Of a stretch of DNA of 64,000 nt, positions 1 to 7,278 are shown piece by piece. Each line of letters begins with the position of its first letter. Position 1 is the stretch's first letter. The stretch comes from CAVYXZ01 sp965223835 (GTDB taxonomy: Bacteria; Chloroflexota; Anaerolineae; Aggregatilineales; Phototrophicaceae), in assembly GCA_965223835.1 (NCBI GenBank), contig CBDCXQ010000001.1, forward strand, positions 2,480,001 through 2,544,000, written 5' to 3'. A model generated the notes under the pieces. That model made no database searches, was not told the DNA's origin, and was given only the letters and a program-made list of their open reading frames with translations. The position numbers were made by a program, and so were the translations under genes.

Positions 1-599
1 AAGGGCAAGCGCACATACCACCAGAGGCGCCAACTATGGGCACCCAGAATTTGGGCCGCTTCTTCAATACGCGTGCCCTGGGTCGCCCAGTAACTGGTGA
101 TGATGCGCAGCGCGACGGCAAAATTATAGAAAACGTGCGCAATGAGAATAATTGTCAGTGTGCGTTCGAGTTGAATTGGGGCAACTTCTAGCCTAAAAAC
201 ACTCATCAAGAGTTGATTGACCAGACCTTGTTCGCCGATCAAGGCGCGAAATGCTGCGGCAACAACTACCGTTGGCAACACAAACGCCAGAGTCGACAGC
301 GAAAGCAGCAAAGACTTGCCAGGAAACGTATAGCGCACAAACACATAGGCTGCTGGCATCGCCAATACCAGCGTCAGCACGGTAGATAGGACAGCCTGGC
401 CGACGGTAAACCATAGTGTGTCTTGAAAGCGGGCGAGTTGCTGCAAAAAGCCAAAGTCAAGCACACCATCAGGGACCAAACTGATGCCCAGGATTGACCC
501 CAGTGGGTAGAAATAAAACAGTGTCAGAAACAGCACGGGCGTCAGCAACAGCCCATAGGGCAGCAACCGCCAGATTAGCGCAGCACGGTGTCGGTCCAT
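1..599 (-). CDS. thiP: Thiamine ABC transporter permease ThiP (partial)
   Basis: Inner-membrane permease of a thiamine (or thiamine phosphate) importer. The reading frame is open from an ATG at 599 to the window edge, giving about 199 residues; the C-terminal part lies outside. It begins MDRHRAALIWRLLPYG and shows hydrophobic spans at about residues 12-38, 62-85 and 95-115. Near the edge it carries the EAA-loop signature (EEAAQILGAHSWRLWW) that contacts the ATPase. The start overlaps the end of thiB by 25 bases, so the two are co-transcribed and probably translationally coupled. The thiamine assignment rests on the upstream ThiB-like gene and TPP riboswitch; the permease alone would only say ferric/thiamine/sulfate-type importer. 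Confidence 0.85.
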   Translation of the reverse strand, partial: MDRHRAALIWRLLPYGLLLTPVLFLTLFYFYPLGSILGISLVPDGVLDFGFLQQLARFQDTLWFTVGQAVLSTVLTLVLAMPAAYVFVRYTFPGKSLLLSLSTLAFVLPTVVVAAAFRALIGEQGLVNQLLMSVFRLEVAPIQLERTLTIILIAHVFYNFAVALRIITSYWATQGTRIEEAAQILGAHSWRLWWYVRLP

Positions 600-1618
600 G
601 CCTGAATCCATGCTTCCCGATTCGCATCAATTTCAATGGGGTCAACCTGTATCGCAGACTCAGGGAAAGCCGCGTAGTCGACAAACACATCCGGCAATTC
701 AGCGTCCTCATTAACCGGGAACACAAACATTTGCAACGGAATATCGTTCTGAAAATTTACACTCAGCATAAAGTCGATAAACTGCTGGGCGACTTCCACC
801 TTCTCAGAACCAGCCAGTATCCCGGCGAATTCAATTTGGCGAAAGCACATATCTGGCGCGACAATGCTGCCAGTCGGTGCCGAGTCCGGTAGTTCCTCCA
901 TAAAGAACACTTCAACCGGTGGGCTGCTGGCATAGCTCACAACCAGTGGATACGTTCCACTACTGCCGGTTGCCCCGCTGAACTCGCCATAATAAGCGGT
1001 CTCCCAACCATCAACTACCAATAAATCATTCGCAACAAGTTCAGCCCAATAATCGAGATAGGTATAGCCACTTTCGGTGCCAAAAACACCAATCGTTGCC
1101 AGCAAAAACGCCAATCCGGGTGAAGAAGTTGCCGGGTTTTCAACCACCAGCAGACCTTTGTAAGTTGGATTGGTCAAATCCATGAGGATTTGCGGTAACG
1201 GCAAGTCATTGTCGGCGAAGTACGCAACGTCATAATTCAAGCAGACGTCACCATAATTGATTGGCGTCACCCGGAACTCGCCATCAAGTTTGAACTCTTC
1301 AGCAACGCTATCCAGCAACGGTGATTCGTAGGGCACAAACAAATCATTGTCAAATGCTCGGCTGAGAAACGTGTTATCCACTCCATACAGCACGTCACCC
1401 AGCGGATTACCTTTGCTCAAGATGGATTGATTAAGCATTTGTCCGGCATCCCCGCTACGCAAAATTTCAACACGGAAACCAGCCTCAGCTTCAAATTGAG
1501 CCAGCACATCCTCGCTGATATTGAAGCTGTCATGTGTCACCAGAACCAACGCGTCATCCTGAGCCAGCACTGGCACGCACCAGACTACCAATAAGAACAT
1601 CAATACCACAGGCTTCAT
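575..1618 (-). CDS. thiB: Thiamine-binding protein ThiB of ABC importer
   Basis: Extracytoplasmic solute-binding protein delivering thiamine to ThiP. The N-terminus (MKPVVLMFLLVVWCVPVLAQ) is a signal peptide with an AQ cleavage region, followed by LVLVTHDSFNISEDVLAQF, typical of the ThiB/TbpA start. Length of about 347 residues fits the family. Two ATGs sit in tandem (1621 and 1618). GGGAGA at 1631-1626 leaves 7 bases to the ATG at 1618, so I chose that one; a TTG at 1633 is possible but unlikely. The gene lies directly behind a TPP riboswitch and terminator, so expression should fall when thiamine pyrophosphate is plentiful. The ATPase partner must be beyond the left edge. Confidence 0.9.
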   Translation of the reverse strand: MKPVVLMFLLVVWCVPVLAQDDALVLVTHDSFNISEDVLAQFEAEAGFRVEILRSGDAGQMLNQSILSKGNPLGDVLYGVDNTFLSRAFDNDLFVPYESPLLDSVAEEFKLDGEFRVTPINYGDVCLNYDVAYFADNDLPLPQILMDLTNPTYKGLLVVENPATSSPGLAFLLATIGVFGTESGYTYLDYWAELVANDLLVVDGWETAYYGEFSGATGSSGTYPLVVSYASSPPVEVFFMEELPDSAPTGSIVAPDMCFRQIEFAGILAGSEKVEVAQQFIDFMLSVNFQNDIPLQMFVFPVNEDAELPDVFVDYAAFPESAIQVDPIEIDANREAWIQAWTDTVLR

Positions 1619-1633
1619 CATCAATTCTCCCAA

Positions 1634-1672
1634 TAAACAAAAACCACCCCTGACCGGTACGCAGGAGTGGTT
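1634..1672 (-). terminator. Intrinsic terminator of the TPP riboswitch
   Basis: On the reverse strand, an 11-base-pair stem (AACCACTCCTG with CAGGGGTGGTT, one U-G wobble), a 9-base loop and the T-rich tail TTTGTTTA lie between the riboswitch and the thiB ribosome binding site. The position suggests it is the expression platform, giving transcription termination when TPP is bound. Confidence 0.8.
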
Positions 1673-1689
1673 TTAATAAACCAAGATTG

Positions 1690-1785
1690 TTGATTGCTCC
1701 CTACGCCAGCATGATCTGGATCAGGTAAACGGGTCGGTGTGGCATTACACACCCTCTCAGCCCACTTGCGCAGACTCCCCAGTCT
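1690..1785 (-). promoter_or_regulatory. TPP riboswitch (THI element)
   Basis: The reverse strand carries the conserved THI-box parts in order: GGGGAGTCTGCGC, then GCTGAGAGGGTG, then ACCCGTTTACCTGATCCAG, then ATCATGCTGGCGTAGGGA. The outer stem pairs GGGGAGT with GCTCCC. The CTGAGA and CCTGATC...GCGTAGGGA blocks are the TPP-binding core. It controls thiB-thiP. Established riboswitch class; recognised by direct reading. Confidence 0.95.
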
Positions 1786-1802
1786 TTTATGTGATTGCAA
1801 TC

Positions 1803-1830
1803 AGTATAATGATCTTCAGCATAATAACAA
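1803..1830 (-). promoter_or_regulatory. Putative promoter of the thi operon
   Basis: Reverse-strand -35 TTGTTA (1830-1825), a 16-base spacer and -10 TATACT (1808-1803). Transcription would start near 1796, about 10 bases before the riboswitch aptamer, which is the expected geometry. It lies just past the stop codon of the preceding CoA-transferase gene. Confidence 0.5.
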
Positions 1831-1833
1831 GGG

Positions 1834-2649
1834 CTAGCTGTTATCCGAGCGTGTATCTTCCAGGAATGCCATCAGGTATGTGTCGAATTGTCCGGCACCA
1901 CACAGATCGACGTAGCGCATTAGCTCACCACCGGCAACTGGATAGTCTGGAAAACAACTTGTCGGCCAGGCTCCTTGCGGCGCAAGAACAATGTAATCCG
2001 CGCCTGGCGCAGGCAACATTTTGCTGTCAACCGTTGGAATAATTTCGTCAACCAATCGCTCAACCGTCACAATCACTGTTTTGGCGATATAGACCAGTTC
2101 CATGTCGATGCCCAGATTATTGTTCAACCGCACATTACCGTATTGATCTGCTTCCAATCCATGCAGCACCGCGACATCTACATTAATCGCCGGTAAAGCC
2201 ATCAATACCTCACCTGTATAGGGGTCAACGATTTGCTTCACATCGGGTCGCAGTTGCGGTAAATCGGTTCCTATCCACGCATGGGAGGGCATGAAGCCGA
2301 CATCACTCATCGTCGCCCGCATACCCATCACAATGCTGGCTTCGGTTTCCTCAACAATATCAATACTGCCCTGCTGGGCAGCAGCGGTGAACATTGGAGC
2401 TAGTCCAAACGATTCAAGTCCGAAATAAACGCTGCGCACTGCCCCAACACAACCCGCCCCCACCAACAAATCGGACTCGAACCCGGCGGTAAAACACAGC
2501 AGAGTCAAATCGCGGGGACGCGGTTCTCGGCGCAGTAATGTTCGAACAAAAGCCACCGGACGCCGGTACAGTGTCATCCCGCCCAGCGCAATCGTCTGTG
2601 AATCTTTAATGAGTGAGGCAGCGTGAGATAATTGAATTAAGCCATACAT
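1834..2649 (-). CDS. CoA-transferase alpha-type subunit (GctA-like)
   Basis: Resembles the alpha subunit of family I CoA transferases (glutaconate CoA-transferase GctA type). Visible landmarks are IALGGMTLYRRPVAFVR near the N-terminus, LLCFTAGFESDLLVGAGCVG, and PAINVDVAVLHGLEADQYGN in the second half. About 271 residues. The catalytic glutamate of these enzymes sits on the beta subunit, which is not seen next to this gene. I chose the ATG at 2649 (MYGLIQLSHAASLI) because it follows the stop of the YjbR-like gene by 4 bases; the frame is open further upstream but that would overlap the neighbour. Substrate unknown. Confidence 0.75.
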   Translation of the reverse strand: MYGLIQLSHAASLIKDSQTIALGGMTLYRRPVAFVRTLLRREPRPRDLTLLCFTAGFESDLLVGAGCVGAVRSVYFGLESFGLAPMFTAAAQQGSIDIVEETEASIVMGMRATMSDVGFMPSHAWIGTDLPQLRPDVKQIVDPYTGEVLMALPAINVDVAVLHGLEADQYGNVRLNNNLGIDMELVYIAKTVIVTVERLVDEIIPTVDSKMLPAPGADYIVLAPQGAWPTSCFPDYPVAGGELMRYVDLCGAGQFDTYLMAFLEDTRSDNS

Positions 2650-2653
2650 CTTA

Positions 2654-3013
2654 TTAACTGCTGGATTCAAGCTGTTCGCGCTGCGATTTCGACAAGCCTT
2701 TGACCACCAGCGCATATGAATTATCGATCATCTCCAACACTTCATCTTCGGGGATGCTGCCATCAACCGTGACGGTATTCCAGTGCCGTTTGTTCATGTG
2801 ATAGCCCGGCACAACTGCTGGATACGTCTGCCGTAGCATTTCCGCCAGCACCGGATCACACTTCAAACTGATGGTCGGCGGCTCAGCATCAACCGGAATC
2901 AATGCGAACATTTTCCCCAAAACCTTAAACACTTCGGCCTCCGATCCAAATGGAAATTCGGCCACCACCGCTTGCTGCTGCAAGCAGTAATCACGCAACG
3001 CTTTCCGATTCAT
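2654..3013 (-). CDS. MmcQ/YjbR family protein
   Basis: A 119-residue protein of the MmcQ/YjbR family (CyaY-like fold, often annotated as DNA-binding, true role unclear). It shows the usual pattern: N-terminal helix MNRKALRDYCLQQQ, PFG near residue 21, the core LKCDP (substrate-like groove) and the HWNTV motif with a C-terminal helix ALVVKGLSKSQRE. The start overlaps the stop of the upstream cupin gene by 4 bases (ATGA), so it belongs to the cupin/YjbR/CoA-transferase operon. Confidence 0.8.
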   Translation of the reverse strand: MNRKALRDYCLQQQAVVAEFPFGSEAEVFKVLGKMFALIPVDAEPPTISLKCDPVLAEMLRQTYPAVVPGYHMNKRHWNTVTVDGSIPEDEVLEMIDNSYALVVKGLSKSQREQLESSS

Positions 3014-3369
3014 GTTCGCTCCTGTAACAATCGGGTTGGATCAACATCGTCACCCTCAATCACGACCGCCATCATACCCTGATCGGTGCCGGTTTCGTGA
3101 AATTCGCTAGTCGTCCAGAAAGCGGCCTCGCCTGCAATGATTGCAGTTCGTTCGGCTGTCGCGCCCCACACCCAACCTTCACCGGCGACTACGAGCAACA
3201 ATTGGTTAGTTGCAGCAGGATGATAACCAACCACTCCACCGGCATCCAACCGAATACAGACAAGCGAAGTAGCGGTTTCCGTTTTGACAACGGGTGTTAT
3301 TTGCGCCTTGCGACTACCAAAATCTGTCAAACTTCGACCAACTTCAGGTCCAAACGAATATATTTTCAT
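3010..3369 (-). CDS. Small cupin-domain protein
   Basis: A single-domain cupin of about 119 residues. The first cupin block is degenerate (VGYHPAATNQLLLVVAGEGWVWG); a second block follows (AIIAGEAAFWTTSEFHETG). Only two of the usual metal-binding histidines are evident, so metal binding is uncertain. I prefer the ATG at 3369 (MKIYSFGPEVGRSL); an in-frame ATG at 3390 would add seven residues. First gene of a three-gene overlapping reverse-strand operon, transcribed away from the S41 protease gene. Confidence 0.7.
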   Translation of the reverse strand: MKIYSFGPEVGRSLTDFGSRKAQITPVVKTETATSLVCIRLDAGGVVGYHPAATNQLLLVVAGEGWVWGATAERTAIIAGEAAFWTTSEFHETGTDQGMMAVVIEGDDVDPTRLLQERT

Positions 3370-3457
3370 GATCCACTTCTCATGGCGCATTCAATCGTCT
3401 GTAAGGATTATAATGCTATACTCTACATAGTCTACTGATGGTTTGGAGTTTATTGTG

Positions 3458-4678
3458 ATGTTTAGCCCCCGCATTTTCTGGCGGTATTCCAGCCAAACAT
3501 TGATCGCGGCGATTATTTTTGTCACGGGCTTTGCTGCAGGCAACCATGCTGGCGTTACTTCGGCACAAAGCGGTTATGTTCAACCTGCCGATACGGAAGC
3601 AGTATTCGAAAGTTTTTGGCAGGTATGGGACATCATCAATGATGAGTTCGTTGATCCCACTGGCAATGAGTTAATCGCTGCATCACTGGTAGATGGCGCA
3701 ATTGCCGGTATGGTTGAATCGTTGGGTGACCAGAACAGCGGCTACATAACCCCAGAATTATATCCGGTGGTGTTTGATGACCTGTCCGGCACGGTCGAAG
3801 GCATTGGGGTTGTCATCCGCACAAATGAAGAGATTGGCGGCATCGAGATCGTCAATGTGCTCGCCGGTACCCCCGCCGCCAAAGCTGGCATTCAGATTGG
3901 TGATGTATTTGCAGCGGTGAACGGCGAGGATGTACTGGGTATCAGTCAAATTGAACTGGCAGGTCTGGTACGCGGTCCTTCAGGCACAACCGTCGAGATC
4001 ACCATGCTGCGTAATGCCGAACGGGTCGATTTCACCCTCACCCGTGCCCGAATAGATGTGCCCAATATCGAATGGCATATTGTTGACGAAACCAACATCG
4101 GCTACATCAAGCTCAACCAGTTTACCGCCGGCGCCCGCAATGAGCTTGACACCGCCATCGGCGACCTGAATATAGAAACGCTTGATGGCCTGGTGATCGA
4201 TTTCCGGGGCAATCCTGGTGGTTTACTCACCAGTGCCATTGATGTCGCCAGCGCTTTCATCGAGGAAGGCCCGATCTTAATAGAAGATTTTGGCAATGAT
4301 AGTGAAACCATATTCCGCGCTGATGGAACTTACCGAGATCTGGGCATTCCACTGGTCATTCTGGTTGATGAGCGCAGCGCCAGCGCATCAGAATTAGTAG
4401 CCGGGGCCTTGCAAGACACAGGTAAAGCGACCATCATCGGCGAAACCACCTTTGGCAAAGGTACAGTCCAAACCATTCAGGAATTGGTCAATGGTGGCGG
4501 GCTACGATTGACAATTGCCCGCTGGCTAACCCCTGAAAGAAACTGGATTCACGGTGCAGGTATTACACCGGATATTATCGTCGAATGGGAGCCAGAATCG
4601 TTCGATGATCCGAATGATCCGCAACTCGAGACAGCAATAGACCACCTGCAATCATTAATATTTACGCCGTTGCAATAG
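3458..4678 (+). CDS. C-terminal processing peptidase, S41 family
   Basis: Membrane-anchored or secreted serine protease of the CtpA/Prc type. The N-terminus has a hydrophobic anchor (TLIAAIIFVTGFAAG), then a PDZ domain around residues 105-190 (GIGVVIRTNEE, PAAKAGIQIGDVFAAVNG), then the S41 core. The catalytic pair is Ser309 in the RSASASE stretch and Lys334 in TFGKGTVQ, 25 residues apart as in known family members. The ATG at 3458 is preceded by GGAG at 3445-3448; a TTG at 3443 is an unlikely alternative. About 406 residues, normal for the family. Stands alone, transcribed divergently from the cupin operon. Confidence 0.93.
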   Translation: MFSPRIFWRYSSQTLIAAIIFVTGFAAGNHAGVTSAQSGYVQPADTEAVFESFWQVWDIINDEFVDPTGNELIAASLVDGAIAGMVESLGDQNSGYITPELYPVVFDDLSGTVEGIGVVIRTNEEIGGIEIVNVLAGTPAAKAGIQIGDVFAAVNGEDVLGISQIELAGLVRGPSGTTVEITMLRNAERVDFTLTRARIDVPNIEWHIVDETNIGYIKLNQFTAGARNELDTAIGDLNIETLDGLVIDFRGNPGGLLTSAIDVASAFIEEGPILIEDFGNDSETIFRADGTYRDLGIPLVILVDERSASASELVAGALQDTGKATIIGETTFGKGTVQTIQELVNGGGLRLTIARWLTPERNWIHGAGITPDIIVEWEPESFDDPNDPQLETAIDHLQSLIFTPLQ

Positions 4679-4716
4679 CAGGCTAAAATGGGCTATGATA
4701 ACCTCATAATGTCAAT

Positions 4717-5202
4717 GTGAGTGTACAATTGATCAACCCTATGACCATCGACCTCTATCGTAGTGATGACGATTTCTTCCAGCTTGAATATTTTGGGATT
4801 TGGCAGAAGCTCATGAATCTTGCCCAAATTTATGGCTGGAATCCGGCGGGCACGCTGGAACCGCCGGAATGGGATCGTGAAGCAAATGAAGATTGGAATA
4901 GTAGCTACGATATTTTTGCTGGCGAGTGGGTCACTGATGATGATGCACGCGGGCTAGCTGCGGCACTCGACCAGGCCCTGGATGATTTACCGGACAATTC
5001 TATGCCCGACCGCATCATTGAAACCGAAATTGAAGAGATCGATCGCGAAGGTGAAGTGTCGATTTCATTTCACATCATTGAACCGAACAAATCACTCAAT
5101 CTGTTCGAAACGTTTGGCGGACAGTATAAGTCAGACTTGAAAGCATTCATTCGATTTGCCAATAAAGGCGGCTTCCACATCTACAGTGCATTGACGCCCT
5201 GA
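4717..5202 (+). CDS. Hypothetical protein, 161 residues
   Basis: I do not recognise the family. The protein is acidic and soluble, with no signal peptide or membrane span. It contains W/Y-rich segments (EYFGIWQKLMNLAQIYGWNP, PPEWDRE) and ends in a FANKGGFHIYSAL strand-like tail, suggesting a small alpha/beta domain. The GTG at 4717 or the ATG at 4741 (MTIDLYRSDDD) could be the start; neither has a clear ribosome binding site. Its stop is one base before the start of the MFS transporter gene, so they are probably co-transcribed. Confidence 0.6.
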   Translation: MSVQLINPMTIDLYRSDDDFFQLEYFGIWQKLMNLAQIYGWNPAGTLEPPEWDREANEDWNSSYDIFAGEWVTDDDARGLAAALDQALDDLPDNSMPDRIIETEIEEIDREGEVSISFHIIEPNKSLNLFETFGGQYKSDLKAFIRFANKGGFHIYSALTP

Positions 5203-5203
5203 T

Positions 5204-6394
5204 ATGCTCCTCAGAACCGCATCCGGGACCAGCAATCAGCTTCAAATTATCATCCTCGCCTATGTAACATTCATCGCACTGGGATTACCCAGCGGCATGT
5301 TAGGTGTCGCCTGGCCTTCCATCCGCGATACCTTCGGCGTCACCGATGCCGCGCTGGGAACACTCTTGTTGCCTGTTACGCTTGGTTATCTCACTGCCAG
5401 TGTGCTTAACGGCACAACCATTAGTCGCCTGGGAGTTGGAACAACAATGATCGTCGCAAGCAGCTTGAGCATGCTTGGAATTCTGGGCTATGGGCTGGCG
5501 ACCAACTGGTGGCTGCTGATAGCTGTCGGTCTCGTGCTCGGACTTGGTCAGGGTATTGTCGATTCCAGTATGAATCTCTTCTTCGCCAACCACTTTAGTC
5601 CCCGCCTGATGAACTGGTTGCACGCCAGCTTTGGGCTGGGGGCCGCACTTGGCCCACTCGTGATGACCCAATTGTTCACCCTCGGTCAATCGTGGCGCTG
5701 GGGATATGTGATATTTGCTGCTGTACAACTTCTTCTGACGTTTAGTTTCATCATCACCCGCCAGCGCTGGCAGATGCGGATTACAGACACAGCACCTGGT
5801 GATTCAGATAACACTGCTCTACCCCTGCGCGTCTCCATCCGCCAACCGTTGGTCTTGCTAAGTATTCTGCTATTCTTCGTCTTCACTGGCGTTGAGACAA
5901 TTGCTGGTAACTGGGGTTTCACGCTCTTAACCGAAGCGCGGGCAGCCGATGAAGTCGCTGCCGGGCAATGGATCAGTCTATATTGGTGGAGCTTTACGCT
6001 GGGTCGCATTATATTTGGATTTATCGCGGACCATATTCCAATTGCATCCACGATTCGGACGTGTCTACTGCTGGTCGTGTTTGGCGGCATTTTTCTAACA
6101 ATAAACCTGAACAATATGCTCAGCCTGACTGGTCTGATACTGATCGGATTTGCATTAGCACCCATTTTCCCATTGCTCATTACATCAACGCCGAACCGCT
6201 TAGGCCGTCACGCAACCAACGCTATTGGCTTCCAAATCGGTGCAGCTGGGCTAAGCCTGGCCGCATTACCGGCGCTGGCCGGCGTGCTGGCAACCATTAT
6301 GAGCCTGGAAATCATTGGTCCCTATTTAATAATCACCACGCTACTAGCCCTCATTTGTTTCCAGATTTTAAACTGGCAAACAATCAGCCGATAA
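5204..6394 (+). CDS. Major facilitator superfamily transporter
   Basis: A 396-residue protein with about 12 hydrophobic spans and the two-half MFS layout (break near residues 195-215, a hydrophilic stretch QRWQMRITDTAPGDSDN). The first half has LGLPSGMLGVAWPSIRDTFG and GLVLGLGQGIVDSSMNLFFA, which resemble sugar or fucose-permease-like MFS members. Substrate cannot be assigned. It starts one base after the preceding unknown gene and lies upstream of polyphosphate glucokinase, so a sugar substrate is possible but only inferred. Confidence 0.85.
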   Translation: MLLRTASGTSNQLQIIILAYVTFIALGLPSGMLGVAWPSIRDTFGVTDAALGTLLLPVTLGYLTASVLNGTTISRLGVGTTMIVASSLSMLGILGYGLATNWWLLIAVGLVLGLGQGIVDSSMNLFFANHFSPRLMNWLHASFGLGAALGPLVMTQLFTLGQSWRWGYVIFAAVQLLLTFSFIITRQRWQMRITDTAPGDSDNTALPLRVSIRQPLVLLSILLFFVFTGVETIAGNWGFTLLTEARAADEVAAGQWISLYWWSFTLGRIIFGFIADHIPIASTIRTCLLLVVFGGIFLTINLNNMLSLTGLILIGFALAPIFPLLITSTPNRLGRHATNAIGFQIGAAGLSLAALPALAGVLATIMSLEIIGPYLIITTLLALICFQILNWQTISR

Positions 6395-6495
6395 ACGTTT
6401 GATTTCTCTAATAGCAGAATCAATGAAATTGCTGCCGAAATCCGCAATTTGCGCTAGCATGGAGTCAAAGTTAGCACATACGAATAGGGAATGTC

Positions 6496-7242
6496 ATGGA
6501 AATACTGGGCATTGACATCGGCGGTACCGGCATCAAAGGTGCTCCCGTGAACACGGAAACCGGCGACCTGACTACAGATCGCTATCGTATCCCCACCCCG
6601 CAACCGGCGACGCCTGAGGCGGTCATCAGCACGGTTACTGAAATCGTTCAGCATTTCGAGTGGGACGGGCTAATAGGTTGCACATTTCCGGCAATCATTA
6701 AGGATGGTATCACCCACAGTGCCGCTAACGTCGACAATGCCTGGATTGATTATGAAGCGGAGAAAAACTTACGCCAACGAACCGGCTGCTCCCTGCTGCT
6801 GATTAACGATGCTGATGCTGCCGGTATCGCCGAAATGCATTTGGGCGCAGGGCGCAATGAAGATGGCCTGGTAATTGTACTGACTTTGGGCACCGGCATT
6901 GGTAGTGCAGTATTTATTAACGGACAACTTGTCCCCAACACTGAATTAGGTCATCTGGAAATCAATGGCAAAGAAGCGGAAAAATGGGCAGCCGATAGTA
7001 TTCGAAAAAAGAAAAGTCTCAAATGGCGCGAGTGGGCAGAGCGCGTCAATACATATCTGGCCCACCTTGAGTTTATTTTTTCTCCCGACTTATTCATTAT
7101 TGGTGGCGGCGTCAGCAAAAAATTCAAGAAATATGAACCTTATCTAACCACTCAAGCGCCAATCATACCAGCAGGACTGCTCAATGAAGCTGGTATCGTT
7201 GGCGCGGCGATGGCGGCGCGGAAGCTTGCCCACGACGACTAA
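6496..7242 (+). CDS. ppgK: Polyphosphate glucokinase
   Basis: ROK-family glucokinase that uses polyphosphate (and often ATP) to make glucose 6-phosphate. The protein begins with the phosphate-binding loop LGIDIGGTGIKGAPV, has the catalytic aspartate in INDADAAG, the second phosphate loop LTLGTGIGSAVF and the PpgK-characteristic ELGHLEINGKEAEKWA with SLKWREWAERVN. The classical ROK zinc site (CXCGXXGC) is absent, as in PpgK. 248 residues, matching the family. GGGAATGTC precedes the ATG. Converges on the LysRS gene. Confidence 0.92.
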   Translation: MEILGIDIGGTGIKGAPVNTETGDLTTDRYRIPTPQPATPEAVISTVTEIVQHFEWDGLIGCTFPAIIKDGITHSAANVDNAWIDYEAEKNLRQRTGCSLLLINDADAAGIAEMHLGAGRNEDGLVIVLTLGTGIGSAVFINGQLVPNTELGHLEINGKEAEKWAADSIRKKKSLKWREWAERVNTYLAHLEFIFSPDLFIIGGGVSKKFKKYEPYLTTQAPIIPAGLLNEAGIVGAAMAARKLAHDD

Positions 7243-7278
7243 TTCATTTCCCCTCTTGCTACATGGTATCGCGGCTCG

